A stretch of 37,291 bases of DNA from Verrucomicrobiota bacterium (GTDB lineage: Bacteria > Verrucomicrobiota > Verrucomicrobiia > Opitutales > Opitutaceae): assembly GCA_023443455.1 (NCBI GenBank), contig JAEZUE010000092.1, positions 1 to 37,291 on the forward strand. Direction: 5' to 3'. Below, in pieces: positions 18,850 to 27,414 of the stretch. A program made the translations under genes and the position numbers. The stretch's first letter is position 1, and the number at the start of each line of letters is the position of its first letter. The notes beneath the pieces were generated by a model. It worked only from the letters and a program-made list of their open reading frames with translations. It was not told the DNA's origin and searched no databases.

Positions 18850-18910
18850 TTTTGCGCTGAAGGATGCTCCTTTACGAGGGTTGGAGCGCTCCCCACTTTC
18901 AAAAGACCCC

Positions 18911-21900
18911 ATGCCCCCATGCTTCCATCAAGGTGCCCTCCAGCGTGCTTTGCGGTATCGCTGCAAAGGGAGGTTGGGGCGCGGTCGGGCGACGCGAGTT
19001 TTGCGCCTGTGTGGGCTCGTTTTCTGGGGCGTCGCGGCGGTGGCCGTACGGGGAGAGGCGGCGGTCGACGGGGGCGTGCCGACCCGGCTCTATCCGCTCG
19101 AGGAGATCGGTTGCACGTTGCGCGAGCTGCAGCTTTTCCTCGACCCGTTCGGGCGGATCGCGCTGGCGCAGCAGGACGAGGTCTTCGTGCTCAACGACTC
19201 GAGCTGGCAGAAGATCCGCGGCGGGGAGGCGGCGGGGCCGGATTTCCACCGCGTCGTCGGCGGGTCCGACGGCGAGATGTACTACGGCGTCTTCGGCGCC
19301 TGGGGCCGGTTGCGGCGCAACGGGGGGGGCGAGCTGCAGACGCTGCCGCTGGTGCCGCCCGACGCGCCGGAATGGGCGTTGTCGTGTGATTTTCGAGATA
19401 TTCTCCCCACGCCCGACGGCGCCTTCTTCTTCGGGCGGGAGGGGGTGGTGCATTTCAACCGCCACGACGGAGCCCACACCTATTTCCCCGTCGGCGGCGT
19501 GTCGTGGCTGTTTCCCCTGGGCGGGCGCTTCTACGTGGCGACTTTCGACTCCGGACTGTTCGCCCTCGATCTGGCTTCGGGTTCGACGGCTCCGGCCGAG
19601 GTCGACGGGGTGATCGGGCCGGTGATCGGCTCTGCGGGGGACGGCCTTGGTTCGCTCGCCTTGGCCACGATCGACGGCCGGTTGCTCGTGCTGCGCGCCG
19701 GCCGGCTCGAGCCGCTGCGGCATGGCGGCACCGATCGGCTGGCGGGGCCGATCAACGCGTTGGTGGCTTTGGGGGAGGGCGGCTTTGCCGCGGCGGTGGG
19801 TGGCCGGGGTGTTTTCTTCTTCGATGCGAACGGCACGGTCGAGCGCGTGTTGGACAATTCCGATTTCCGGGGCGTGGTGGCTCTGGCCACGGTTGAGCCG
19901 GGCGTGCTCTGGGGCGTGACGGAGCGGGGTGTGCTCAAGGTTCTTTACCGGCAGCCGTTCGCCTCCATCGGGCGCGAGCAGGGGATCCTGGTCAGCTGGC
20001 CCCAGATCGTGCAATGGCGCGGCCGCACGGTGGTCGCCTCCGGCGGGCGGATTTTCGAGCAGGCGGATCCCGATTCGGAGGGGCGGCGGCGGTTTCGCCA
20101 GCTCGCGGGCCAGCCGGACATTTCGGTCTGGGGCATCGCGGCGCCGGGCGATTCGCTGTTGCTCGGCAATTGGAGCGGGGTGCACGAGGTCGACGGCGCG
20201 GGTGGTTGCGTGCCGGTGCTGGAGGGCATCAACGCGGCGCGGCTGGTCGCGCTCGATGCGGACACCTGCCTGGTGGTGGCCTCGGATGCGATCGCCGCGA
20301 TCCGGCGCGGGCCCGGGGGCTGGAGCGAATGCGCGGAGCGGGTGCCGGGCCTCGGGTATCCGTATGTCGCGCATACCGGAAACGGCACCGCGTGGCTCGA
20401 GCTCGGCGCGAACCGGGTCGCGCGGATCGGGCTCGTGGGCGGCCGGCTGGAGGTGCGCACGATCGAGGAGTTCGATTGGGCGGAGCGGAGCTGGGTCAAC
20501 GTGAGCGTGGTCGGCCCGACCGTGGTGCTCAGCGCCTCCGGGCGGTCTCCGATGTTTCGCGACGAGGGCAGCATGGAGGCGGTCGAGGCGCCCGCGCTGC
20601 GCGGCCTGGTCGGGCGTTCGCCCTACAGCCTCCAGCGCTTCGCCCGCGACGAGATGGGCACGTTGTGGATCTCCCATGCCCGCGGGCTGTTTCCGGCGCG
20701 GCTGCAGCAGGGGCGGTACGAGCCGGATTTCAACGCGTTCGGTGGGCTCAACGAGGCGGTGCCGCTCGTCCGATGTCCGCCGGGGGGGGGCGTCTGGGCG
20801 TCGACGGACAAGAGCCTTTATCGGCTCGAGGCGGGCGGGCGCGGGCTGCGGCCCTCGCGAGTGCGGCCGGTGCTGGTGGCGTTGAAGGATTCCCGCTCCG
20901 GGGTGCACCTGCCCACGGCCAACGCGCCGGGGGGCGACCTCGGGTTGCTCTCCTATGCGCAGAACAGCCTGCAGCTGGATTTCTTCGCCGGCAGCTACGC
21001 CTCGCAGCGCCCTTTCCGCTACGAGTTTCGGCTGGGCGGGGCGCGGTGGGAGCGGGCGAACGCGGGCTTCTCGGTCTTCCTGCCCGACCTGCACGAGGGG
21101 AGCCACGCGCTCGAGGTCCGCGCGGTGGATACACTTGGGCCGGTGGGCGAGGTGGCGACCTACCGGATCGCGGTGTCGGCCCCCTGGTACCGGAGCTGGG
21201 CGGCGTTCGTCGCCTATCCCTTTGCCGCGTTTCTGGTCGTGTACCTGGCGGTGCGTTACTCGGCGCATCGTCAGCGGTCGCGGTTGGCCGAGCTGGAGCG
21301 CCAAGTCGACCGGCGCACCGCCGAGCTGCGCGATGCGATGGATTGTCTGCGCGAGGAGGCGATCGCCAACGCGACCTTGACCGAGCGCAACCGTCTGGCG
21401 GGGGAAATCCATGACAGTCTGGAGCAGGGCTTCGCCGGGTTGTTTCTCCAACTCGAGTCGACCTCGCGGCTTGCCGCCTGCGTCGATCCGGTTCGGCCGG
21501 GGCTCGTGGCCGCGATCGCGATGGTGCAGTACTGCCGCGACGAGCTGCGCAACGCGGTGCGCGGCCTGCGCTCGCCGGTCCTCGAAGCCGAGTCGTTGGC
21601 GGCGGCGTTGCGGCGGGTCGCGGCGCAACTCGACCCGTTGGCGGGGCTGGTGGTCGTGCGGGTCGAGGGCACGCCGCGGCGGATCAATCCCGCCGTCGAA
21701 CATCACCTGTTGCGCATCGCCCAGGAGGCGCTCGGCAACGCGCTCAAGCATGCCCGGGCCGCGCGGGTGGAGGTGGTGCTCGACTTCACGGCCAAGGGTA
21801 TCGGGTTGATCGTTCGCGACGACGGTTGCGGTTTCGATCCGACCGCGGTTCCGGCGAAGGAGGGGCATCACCTGGGCCTGCCCAGCTTCGCGCAGCGGGC

Positions 21901-22003
21901 CCGCAGGATCGGCGGCTCCGTCGAGATCGACAGCGCCCCGGGGCGAGGGACCATCGTGCGCGTGGTCGTGCCCGACGGCGGCCCCTCGGAGGAACTTTCA
22001 TGA
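18911..22003 (+). CDS. Two-component sensor kinase with periplasmic beta-propeller and Y_Y_Y domain
   Basis: Sensor histidine kinase of about 1030 residues. A hydrophobic export signal (about 31-46) precedes a long region of propeller-type repeats (about 55-670), with tandem 'LG.L..ATIDGRLLVLRAG'-like blades of the Reg_prop class. A Y_Y_Y-type domain (about 680-757, NSLQLDFFAGSYASQRPFRY) and one membrane helix (about 764-784) follow. The cytoplasmic HisKA_3 domain has His834 in RLAGEIHDSLEQG, and the ATPase has QEALGNALKHA, DDGCGF and HHLGLPS. The architecture matches carbohydrate-sensing systems of Bacteroidota and Verrucomicrobiota. Its stop overlaps the start of the regulator gene. The start is uncertain: ATG 18911 leaves a long N-region, and TTG codons at 18974 or 19001 could be used. 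It precedes six polysaccharide-degrading genes. Confidence 0.87.
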   Translation: MPPCFHQGALQRALRYRCKGRLGRGRATRVLRLCGLVFWGVAAVAVRGEAAVDGGVPTRLYPLEEIGCTLRELQLFLDPFGRIALAQQDEVFVLNDSSWQKIRGGEAAGPDFHRVVGGSDGEMYYGVFGAWGRLRRNGGGELQTLPLVPPDAPEWALSCDFRDILPTPDGAFFFGREGVVHFNRHDGAHTYFPVGGVSWLFPLGGRFYVATFDSGLFALDLASGSTAPAEVDGVIGPVIGSAGDGLGSLALATIDGRLLVLRAGRLEPLRHGGTDRLAGPINALVALGEGGFAAAVGGRGVFFFDANGTVERVLDNSDFRGVVALATVEPGVLWGVTERGVLKVLYRQPFASIGREQGILVSWPQIVQWRGRTVVASGGRIFEQADPDSEGRRRFRQLAGQPDISVWGIAAPGDSLLLGNWSGVHEVDGAGGCVPVLEGINAARLVALDADTCLVVASDAIAAIRRGPGGWSECAERVPGLGYPYVAHTGNGTAWLELGANRVARIGLVGGRLEVRTIEEFDWAERSWVNVSVVGPTVVLSASGRSPMFRDEGSMEAVEAPALRGLVGRSPYSLQRFARDEMGTLWISHARGLFPARLQQGRYEPDFNAFGGLNEAVPLVRCPPGGGVWASTDKSLYRLEAGGRGLRPSRVRPVLVALKDSRSGVHLPTANAPGGDLGLLSYAQNSLQLDFFAGSYASQRPFRYEFRLGGARWERANAGFSVFLPDLHEGSHALEVRAVDTLGPVGEVATYRIAVSAPWYRSWAAFVAYPFAAFLVVYLAVRYSAHRQRSRLAELERQVDRRTAELRDAMDCLREEAIANATLTERNRLAGEIHDSLEQGFAGLFLQLESTSRLAACVDPVRPGLVAAIAMVQYCRDELRNAVRGLRSPVLEAESLAAALRRVAAQLDPLAGLVVVRVEGTPRRINPAVEHHLLRIAQEALGNALKHARAARVEVVLDFTAKGIGLIVRDDGCGFDPTAVPAKEGHHLGLPSFAQRARRIGGSVEIDSAPGRGTIVRVVVPDGGPSEELS

Positions 22004-22638
22004 AGAACCAGAACGAACCGAAGAAGATCCGGGTCCTGTTGGTGGACGACCACATGGTGGTGCGTGCCGGGCTCTCCTACGCGCTCGGCAACGAGCCGGA
22101 CATGGAGGTGGTCGCGCAGGCGGCCGACGGCATCGAGGCGATCGATCTCTATCGGGCCCACGTTCCCGACATCGTTGTACTGGATCTACGGATGCCGAAC
22201 CGCAACGGCATCGAGACGATCGCCGCGCTCCGGCGCGAGTCGCGCTCGGTGCGGGTGCTGGTGCTCAGCAGCTTCGCCAACGGCAACGAGGTCGCGGCCG
22301 CGCTGACGGCGGGAGCGAGCGGTTTTCTCGGCAAGGAGGCCCCGTTCGACGTGCTGATGGATGCGATCCGGCGGGTCGCGGCGGGTGAGCAGGTCGTGCA
22401 CGACGAGGAGGCGCGCCGCCTCGCGAGCCGGCTGGCCTCGCAGCTCTCGGACCGCGAGATCGAGGTGCTCAAGCTCGTCGGCAGCGGCCTCAAGAACAAG
22501 GAGATCGGCGACGCGCTCAGCCTGGTCGAGTCGACCGTGAAGGTGCATCTGGCCAGCATCTTCATGAAACTCGGGGTCTCCGACCGCACGCAGGCCGTGC
22601 TCGCCGGTATCCGGCGTGGCATCATCCAGCTCGAGTAG
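22000..22638 (+). CDS. NarL/LuxR-type response regulator
   Basis: DNA-binding response regulator of 212 residues. The receiver domain has Asp16/Asp17, phospho-acceptor Asp62 in IVVLDLRMP and Lys112 in GFLGKEAP. A linker leads to a LuxR-type helix-turn-helix (about 147-205) with LSDREIEVLKLVGSGLKNKE and STVKVHLASIFMKLGVSDRT. The start ATG overlaps the stop of the kinase gene as ATGA, with GGAGG at 21988-21992, so the two are translationally coupled and form a cognate pair. The likely targets are its own operon (palindrome at 18834) and the glycoside hydrolase genes that start 150 bases downstream; both are inferences from position. Confidence 0.92.
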   Translation: MKNQNEPKKIRVLLVDDHMVVRAGLSYALGNEPDMEVVAQAADGIEAIDLYRAHVPDIVVLDLRMPNRNGIETIAALRRESRSVRVLVLSSFANGNEVAAALTAGASGFLGKEAPFDVLMDAIRRVAAGEQVVHDEEARRLASRLASQLSDREIEVLKLVGSGLKNKEIGDALSLVESTVKVHLASIFMKLGVSDRTQAVLAGIRRGIIQLE

Positions 22639-22788
22639 GCGGCGGAGCCCAAGGGATCGGGGTGGGGCGGTGGTGCCGCCTATTTCGCCGGGCGCGGGAA
22701 GCGGCGAAAACTGTACGAAAGACTACTCGCCGAGGCGGGGGGCGTTGCCCTGCACTCGACGCTTCCGATGGCGTTATTCTCCGAGAAA

Positions 22789-24324
22789 ATGAAGCGATAT
22801 CCCCAAGCTTTCTGCCTCCTCCTCGCATTGCTGCCGCTCGGCGCGTTCGCCGGCTCGGCCACGATCAAAATCGACGTCGACCGCACCATCGACGCGGTCG
22901 ACCCGCGCATCTACGGCATGTTCATGGAGCCGATCGGCTTCAACCGGCCGGAGCTCAAGTTCAACACCCTCTACGGCCCGCTCTACGACCCGCAGTCGCC
23001 GCTGGCCGACGCGAACGGTTTCCGCGCCGACATGCTCGAGGCCGCGCGCGAGCTCCAGCTCACGCAGATGCGCTGGCCGGGCGGCAACTTCGTCGCCGGC
23101 TACGACTGGCGCGACGGCATCGGCCCGAAGGACAAGCGCCCGAAGCGCCTCGATCTCGCCTGGGGCGTGGTCGAGCCCAACCAGGTCGGCACCGACGAGT
23201 GGATCGAGCTCAACAAGCTCATCGGCACCGAAAACGTGGTCTGCATCAACATGGGCACGGGCACGCTCGACGACGCCCGCTACTGGGTCGAGTACTGCAA
23301 CGCGCCCGTCGGCACCTACTGGGCCGACAAGCGCGCCGAGAACGGCCACCCCGAGCCCTATGCGATCAAGTATTGGGGCCTTGGCAACGAGGTCGACGGC
23401 GAGTCCTGGATCATGGGTTACAAGAACGCCGAGGACTACGTGAAGTTCGCCCGCGAGGCCGCGAAGGTCATGCGCGCCAGCTCGCCCGGCACCAAGCTCG
23501 AGTTCGTCGCCAACGGCCCCGCCAACTACAAGGACAACCTCGATTGGATCGAATGGACCTGGACGGTCGTGAAGGGCCTCTACGGCATCGCCGACTACGT
23601 GTCCCTCCACCGGTATTGGGATCCGTCCGACGACTACCATGTGCTCATGGGCCAGCGCGGCATCGACCTCGAGGAGCGCATCGAGATCGTCGCCGGCCAG
23701 ATCAAGGCCGTGCACACGCTCCACCAGAAGAAGCCCATGTACATCGCCGTCGACGAGTGGGCGCCGCCGTTCCGCAAGGGCCACCTTTCCACGCTCGCGC
23801 TGGCGCAGTACTTCAACGCCTTCATCCGCCACGCCGACACGGTGAAGATGGCCAACTACACGCTGCTCACCTCCATCCTCGGCCGCGACCCGAAGACCGA
23901 CGCCACCTACAAGTCGCCGCTCTTCTACACCTTCAAGCTCTTCTCCACCCGCGCCCGGGGCACCGCGCTCTCGCCGACCGTCGTCTGCGAGACCTTCCGC
24001 ACCAGCGACCATTATTCGAAGATTCCGTATCTGGATGTATCCGCCGTTTACGACGAGAAGGCCGGGCAGGTCGTGATCAACGTCGTCAACCGCCACAAGG
24101 ACGAGGCGATCGCCACCGACATCCGCAGCATCGTCGGCACCTTCGCGGCGACCGCCTCGGTCAGCCTCGTGGCCAACGACGACATCTCCGACGCCCCCTA
24201 CACCTACGAGGCGCGCGACACCTATCCGCCGAAGGTCGAGCAGATCGCCACGCAGGGCACGTCGCTCAACTACTCGTTCCCGGCACATTCCTTCACCCAG
24301 ATCGTCGTCGGTGTCACCCGCTGA
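22789..24324 (+). CDS. Alpha-L-arabinofuranosidase, GH51-type, exported
   Basis: Predicted secreted retaining alpha-L-arabinofuranosidase, 511 residues from ATG 22789 (an alternative ATG at 22768 adds seven residues). A clean signal peptide, MKRYPQAFCLLLALLPLGAFA, leads the mature enzyme. The GH51 pattern is clear: IYGMFMEPIGF near the N-terminus, RWPGGNFVAGYDWRDGIGP (about 95-113), the acid/base Glu201 in KYWGLGNEVDG, LHRYW near 273-277, and the nucleophile Glu323 in YIAVDEWAP. A C-terminal beta domain follows. The enzyme removes arabinofuranosyl side chains from arabinoxylan, arabinan or arabinosylated xyloglucan. It opens the enzyme cluster behind the two-component system, and the next gene starts after only 12 bases. 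Confidence 0.92.
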   Translation: MKRYPQAFCLLLALLPLGAFAGSATIKIDVDRTIDAVDPRIYGMFMEPIGFNRPELKFNTLYGPLYDPQSPLADANGFRADMLEAARELQLTQMRWPGGNFVAGYDWRDGIGPKDKRPKRLDLAWGVVEPNQVGTDEWIELNKLIGTENVVCINMGTGTLDDARYWVEYCNAPVGTYWADKRAENGHPEPYAIKYWGLGNEVDGESWIMGYKNAEDYVKFAREAAKVMRASSPGTKLEFVANGPANYKDNLDWIEWTWTVVKGLYGIADYVSLHRYWDPSDDYHVLMGQRGIDLEERIEIVAGQIKAVHTLHQKKPMYIAVDEWAPPFRKGHLSTLALAQYFNAFIRHADTVKMANYTLLTSILGRDPKTDATYKSPLFYTFKLFSTRARGTALSPTVVCETFRTSDHYSKIPYLDVSAVYDEKAGQVVINVVNRHKDEAIATDIRSIVGTFAATASVSLVANDDISDAPYTYEARDTYPPKVEQIATQGTSLNYSFPAHSFTQIVVGVTR

Positions 24325-24336
24325 TCCTTTTCATCC

Positions 24337-25884
24337 ATGAGACTTCGTTCACTGCTCCTCGCGTTTCCGCTTTTTGCTGCGCTCGCGGCCTCGGCCCAGC
24401 AGCCGGTTCCCGTCGCCACGGAGTACGGACTCGTACAAGGCGCCGCCGAGAGCGGCCTCACCGTGTATCGCGGCATTCCCTTCGCCGCGCCGCCGGTCGG
24501 CGAGCTGCGCTGGCGCTCGCCGCAACCGCACGCGCAGTGGGACGGCATCCGGCCCGCCACCGCCTTCGCCGCCGATCCCTATCAGGGCGACGGCAAGGGC
24601 AACGTGAGCGAGGACTGCCTGTATCTGAACGTCTGGACACCGGCGAAGTCGGCCGACGAGAAACTGCCGGTGCTGGTGTGGATCTACGGCGGCGGTTTCG
24701 CCTTCGGCTCCACTTCCACGCCGACCCACAACGGCGAGTTTCTCGCGCGCAAGGGTGTCGTGCTCGTGAGCATCAACTACCGCGTGGGCTCGCTCGGCTT
24801 CCTCGCCCATCCCGAGCTCAGCGCCGAGTCCCCGCACCGCGTTTCGGGCAACTACGGCATCCAGGACCAGATCGCCGGCCTGCGCTGGGTGCAGCGCAAC
24901 ATCGCGGCCTTCGGCGGCGATCCCACGAAGGTCACCATCTTCGGCGAATCCGCCGGCGGCATTTCCGTGAGCATGCTCTGCGGCTCGCCCGAGGCGAAGG
25001 GCCTTTTCCGCGGTGCCATTTCCCAGAGCGGCGGCAACTTCGGTCCGACCCGCCCGACCACCTATCCCGGCGAGAACATGCGCGGCCTCGCCGCCGCCGA
25101 GCAGTCCGGCCTGGCCTACGCCACCAAGGCCGGCGTCGCCTCCCTCGCCGAACTCCGCCAGCTCCCGCCCGAAAAGCTGCCCGGCGGCTGGGGCAATCCC
25201 TCCTCCTGGCCGATCGTCGACGGCCACGTCATCCCCGACGACCAGTTCAAGCTCTACGAGGCCGGCCGCTACAACGACGTCGACGTACTCATCGGCTACA
25301 ACTCCGACGAGGGGCTGAGCTTCTCCCGCGAGAAGACGCCCGAGGAGTACGCCGCCAACGTGCACCGGCGCTACGGCCCCTTCGCCGAGAAGCTGCTCGC
25401 TGCGTATCCGACTGACGGTGATCGCGTCGGCAAGACCGCCCGCGACCTCATGCGCGACGCCGCCTTCGGTTGGCAGACTTGGAGCTGGGCCCGCCTGCAG
25501 GTCCGCACCGGCAAGTCGAAGGTGTTCTACTACTATTTCGACCAGCACGCCGACCATCCCGCCGGTTCGCCCGAGGCCGACCACGGCACGCCCCACGGCG
25601 TGGATGTGCCCTACGTTTTCCAGACGCTAGATGCCAAGGTGCCCCCGGCGGACCGTGAGGTCTCGGAGCTGTTGGCGACGTACTGGACGAACTTCGCCAA
25701 GCGCGGCGATCCGAACGGCCCCGGCGTGCCGGAGTGGCCGGCGTATGAGGGTGGGGCGGATCGTGTGATGCACTTCCACAACGGAGCCTCCGTCGGCCCG
25801 GTGCCGAGCGCCGCCGCGCTGGAGGTCCTCGACACCTATTTCGCCTGGCGGCGCACTCCCGAGGGTGCTGCCTGGGCGCAGTGA
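24337..25884 (+). CDS. Type-B carboxylesterase, exported
   Basis: Alpha/beta-hydrolase of the carboxylesterase type B (cholinesterase-like) family, 515 residues with the signal peptide MRLRSLLLAFPLFAALAASA. Family marks are YRGIPFAAPPVGELRW (44-59), SEDCLYLNVW (91-100), the oxyanion loop IYGGGFAFGS (116-125), the nucleophile Ser205 in IFGESAGG, Glu325 in GYNSDEG and His420 in GTPHGVDVPYVF. It may de-esterify acetylated or feruloylated polysaccharide side chains, as expected from its place 12 bases after a GH51 gene, but the substrate cannot be read directly. Length is normal. Confidence 0.9.
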   Translation: MRLRSLLLAFPLFAALAASAQQPVPVATEYGLVQGAAESGLTVYRGIPFAAPPVGELRWRSPQPHAQWDGIRPATAFAADPYQGDGKGNVSEDCLYLNVWTPAKSADEKLPVLVWIYGGGFAFGSTSTPTHNGEFLARKGVVLVSINYRVGSLGFLAHPELSAESPHRVSGNYGIQDQIAGLRWVQRNIAAFGGDPTKVTIFGESAGGISVSMLCGSPEAKGLFRGAISQSGGNFGPTRPTTYPGENMRGLAAAEQSGLAYATKAGVASLAELRQLPPEKLPGGWGNPSSWPIVDGHVIPDDQFKLYEAGRYNDVDVLIGYNSDEGLSFSREKTPEEYAANVHRRYGPFAEKLLAAYPTDGDRVGKTARDLMRDAAFGWQTWSWARLQVRTGKSKVFYYYFDQHADHPAGSPEADHGTPHGVDVPYVFQTLDAKVPPADREVSELLATYWTNFAKRGDPNGPGVPEWPAYEGGADRVMHFHNGASVGPVPSAAALEVLDTYFAWRRTPEGAAWAQ

Positions 25885-25978
25885 TTCCGCCGGCGGCGGC
25901 CCCGGCCCTCGGAGGCGTGCCGCCGGGGCTCCGCGCGCACCGCGTAACTGAACAAAGGCGACAGATACTTTCCCGACC

Positions 25979-27322
25979 ATGAAGCAACAGACCATTCTCC
26001 CATATCTCTGCGCCGTCGCCGCGTTGGTGCCGGCGGCGTTCGGCGCCGAGCCGATTGTGCAGACCAACTTCACCGCCGATCCCGCTCCGCTGGTCCACGA
26101 CGGCGTCGTTTACCTCTACACCAGCCACGACGAGGACGACGCCCCGCCGGGAATGGGCAAGTTTCTCATGCTCGACTGGAAATGCTACTCGTCGACCGAC
26201 ATGGTGAACTGGACCGACCATGGCACCGTCGCCTCGCTGGCGACCTTCCCGTGGGCGGTGCAGTCGAACGACGCGTGGGCGCCGCAGGTCGTCGAGCGCG
26301 ACGGCAAGTTCTACCTCTATGCGCCGATCAGCGTCGAAGGCTGGCCGAAGAACGTGATCGCCGTGGCGGTCGCCGACAGCCCGCTCGGGCCGTTCAAGGA
26401 TGCGCTCGGCCGCCCGCTCGTCGACAAGGCCATCGGCTACATCGACCCGTCCGTGTTCGTCGACGACGGCCAGGCCTACCTCTATTTCGGCAATCCGGAA
26501 CTCTGGTACGTGAAGCTCAACGACGACATGATCTCGTACTCCGGCGAGATCGTGCAGGAGCCGACCAAGCCCGCGAACTACCAGGAGGGGCCGTGGTTCT
26601 ACAAGCGCGGCGGCCACTACTACATGGCCTACGCCTCGACCTGCTGCCCCGAGGGCATCGGCTATGCGATGAGCGACTCGCCGACTGGACCGTGGCAGTA
26701 TCAGGGGTACATCATGCGGCCCGACCGTCGTTCCTCCGGCAACCATCCCGGCATCATCGACTACAAGGGCGGCTCCTACGTCTTCGGCTTCAACTTCAAA
26801 CTGAACTTCGCGCTGACCGAACAACACCACGAACGCCGCTCGGTCTGCGTCGCCAAGCTCGACTACCAGCCCGACGGCACCATCGCGGAACTGCCCTGGT
26901 GGGAGGAGGCGCCTGCGGTGCCGCAGCTGGGCACGCTCGACCCGTTCCGCCGCGTCGAGGGCGAGACCATCTGCTGGAGTAAGGGTATCCGGACGTCGGG
27001 CACTGGGCGTAGCGGGCTCTGTGCGTATCCCACCCGCGACGGCGCCTTCATCAAAGTCCAGGGCGTCGATCTGGCCGGCGGCGCGCAGCGCCTGCGCGCC
27101 TCGGTCTCCGCCACCGCTCCCGGAGGTGTCCTCGAACTCCGCGTCGACCGGGCCGATGGACCCTTGCTCGGCACCGTGTCAGTCCCGGAGACCGGCAGTT
27201 GCCAAACGTGGGCGACCGCCTCCGCCGCGCTCGAACGCGTGTCGGGTGTCCACGACGTGTTTCTCGTCTTTCGCGGCGTCGCCGCCGCCCAGCCCCGCCT
27301 CGACTGGTGGCAGGTCGAGTGA
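25979..27322 (+). CDS. GH43 glycoside hydrolase with C-terminal CBM6-like domain, exported
   Basis: Secreted five-bladed-propeller hydrolase, 447 residues, with the signal peptide MKQQTILPYLCAVAALVPAAFG. The three GH43 acids are visible: base Asp34 in FTADPAPLVHDG, pKa modulator Asp156 in GYIDPSVFVDDG and acid Glu203 in YQEGPWFYKRGG. The later GNHPGIIDYKGGSYVFGFN segment resembles GH43 beta-xylosidase/arabinofuranosidase members. From about residue 310, a beta-sandwich tail starting FRRVEGETICWSKGIRT looks like a CBM6 module. It likely acts on xylo- or arabino-oligosaccharides released by its neighbours. The intergenic spaces before and after (94 and 92 bases) carry GC-rich hairpins but no obvious promoters. 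Confidence 0.88.
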   Translation: MKQQTILPYLCAVAALVPAAFGAEPIVQTNFTADPAPLVHDGVVYLYTSHDEDDAPPGMGKFLMLDWKCYSSTDMVNWTDHGTVASLATFPWAVQSNDAWAPQVVERDGKFYLYAPISVEGWPKNVIAVAVADSPLGPFKDALGRPLVDKAIGYIDPSVFVDDGQAYLYFGNPELWYVKLNDDMISYSGEIVQEPTKPANYQEGPWFYKRGGHYYMAYASTCCPEGIGYAMSDSPTGPWQYQGYIMRPDRRSSGNHPGIIDYKGGSYVFGFNFKLNFALTEQHHERRSVCVAKLDYQPDGTIAELPWWEEAPAVPQLGTLDPFRRVEGETICWSKGIRTSGTGRSGLCAYPTRDGAFIKVQGVDLAGGAQRLRASVSATAPGGVLELRVDRADGPLLGTVSVPETGSCQTWATASAALERVSGVHDVFLVFRGVAAAQPRLDWWQVE

Positions 27323-27349
27323 GCGGTGCCGCCGCGCAATCCCGAACAG

Positions 27350-27367
27350 GCAGGCTCACCCGCCTGC
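27350..27367. repeat. Hairpin GCAGGC-TCACCC-GCCTGC between GH43 and GH3 genes
   Basis: Six-bp perfect stem with a six-base loop in the 92-base gap. There is no T-run after it, so at most it is a weak attenuator or an mRNA-stabilising hairpin. Confidence 0.5.
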
Positions 27368-27414
27368 ATCGCTTTGAACGAAGTCCCAAGCTCCATCCCC
27401 AGCGTTATCGGAAA

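Noticed and set aside
16817..18910. Long upstream extension of the propeller kinase frame (to about 1728 residues)
   Set aside because: It runs antisense through thiH and thiG and through the membrane-protein gene; the residues are Gly/Arg-rich with no domain. This is an open frame caused by high GC.
18899..21871. Antisense frame of 990 codons opposite the propeller kinase
   Set aside because: Arg/Pro/His-rich translation typical of the reverse of GC-rich genes; the plus strand has clear kinase motifs.
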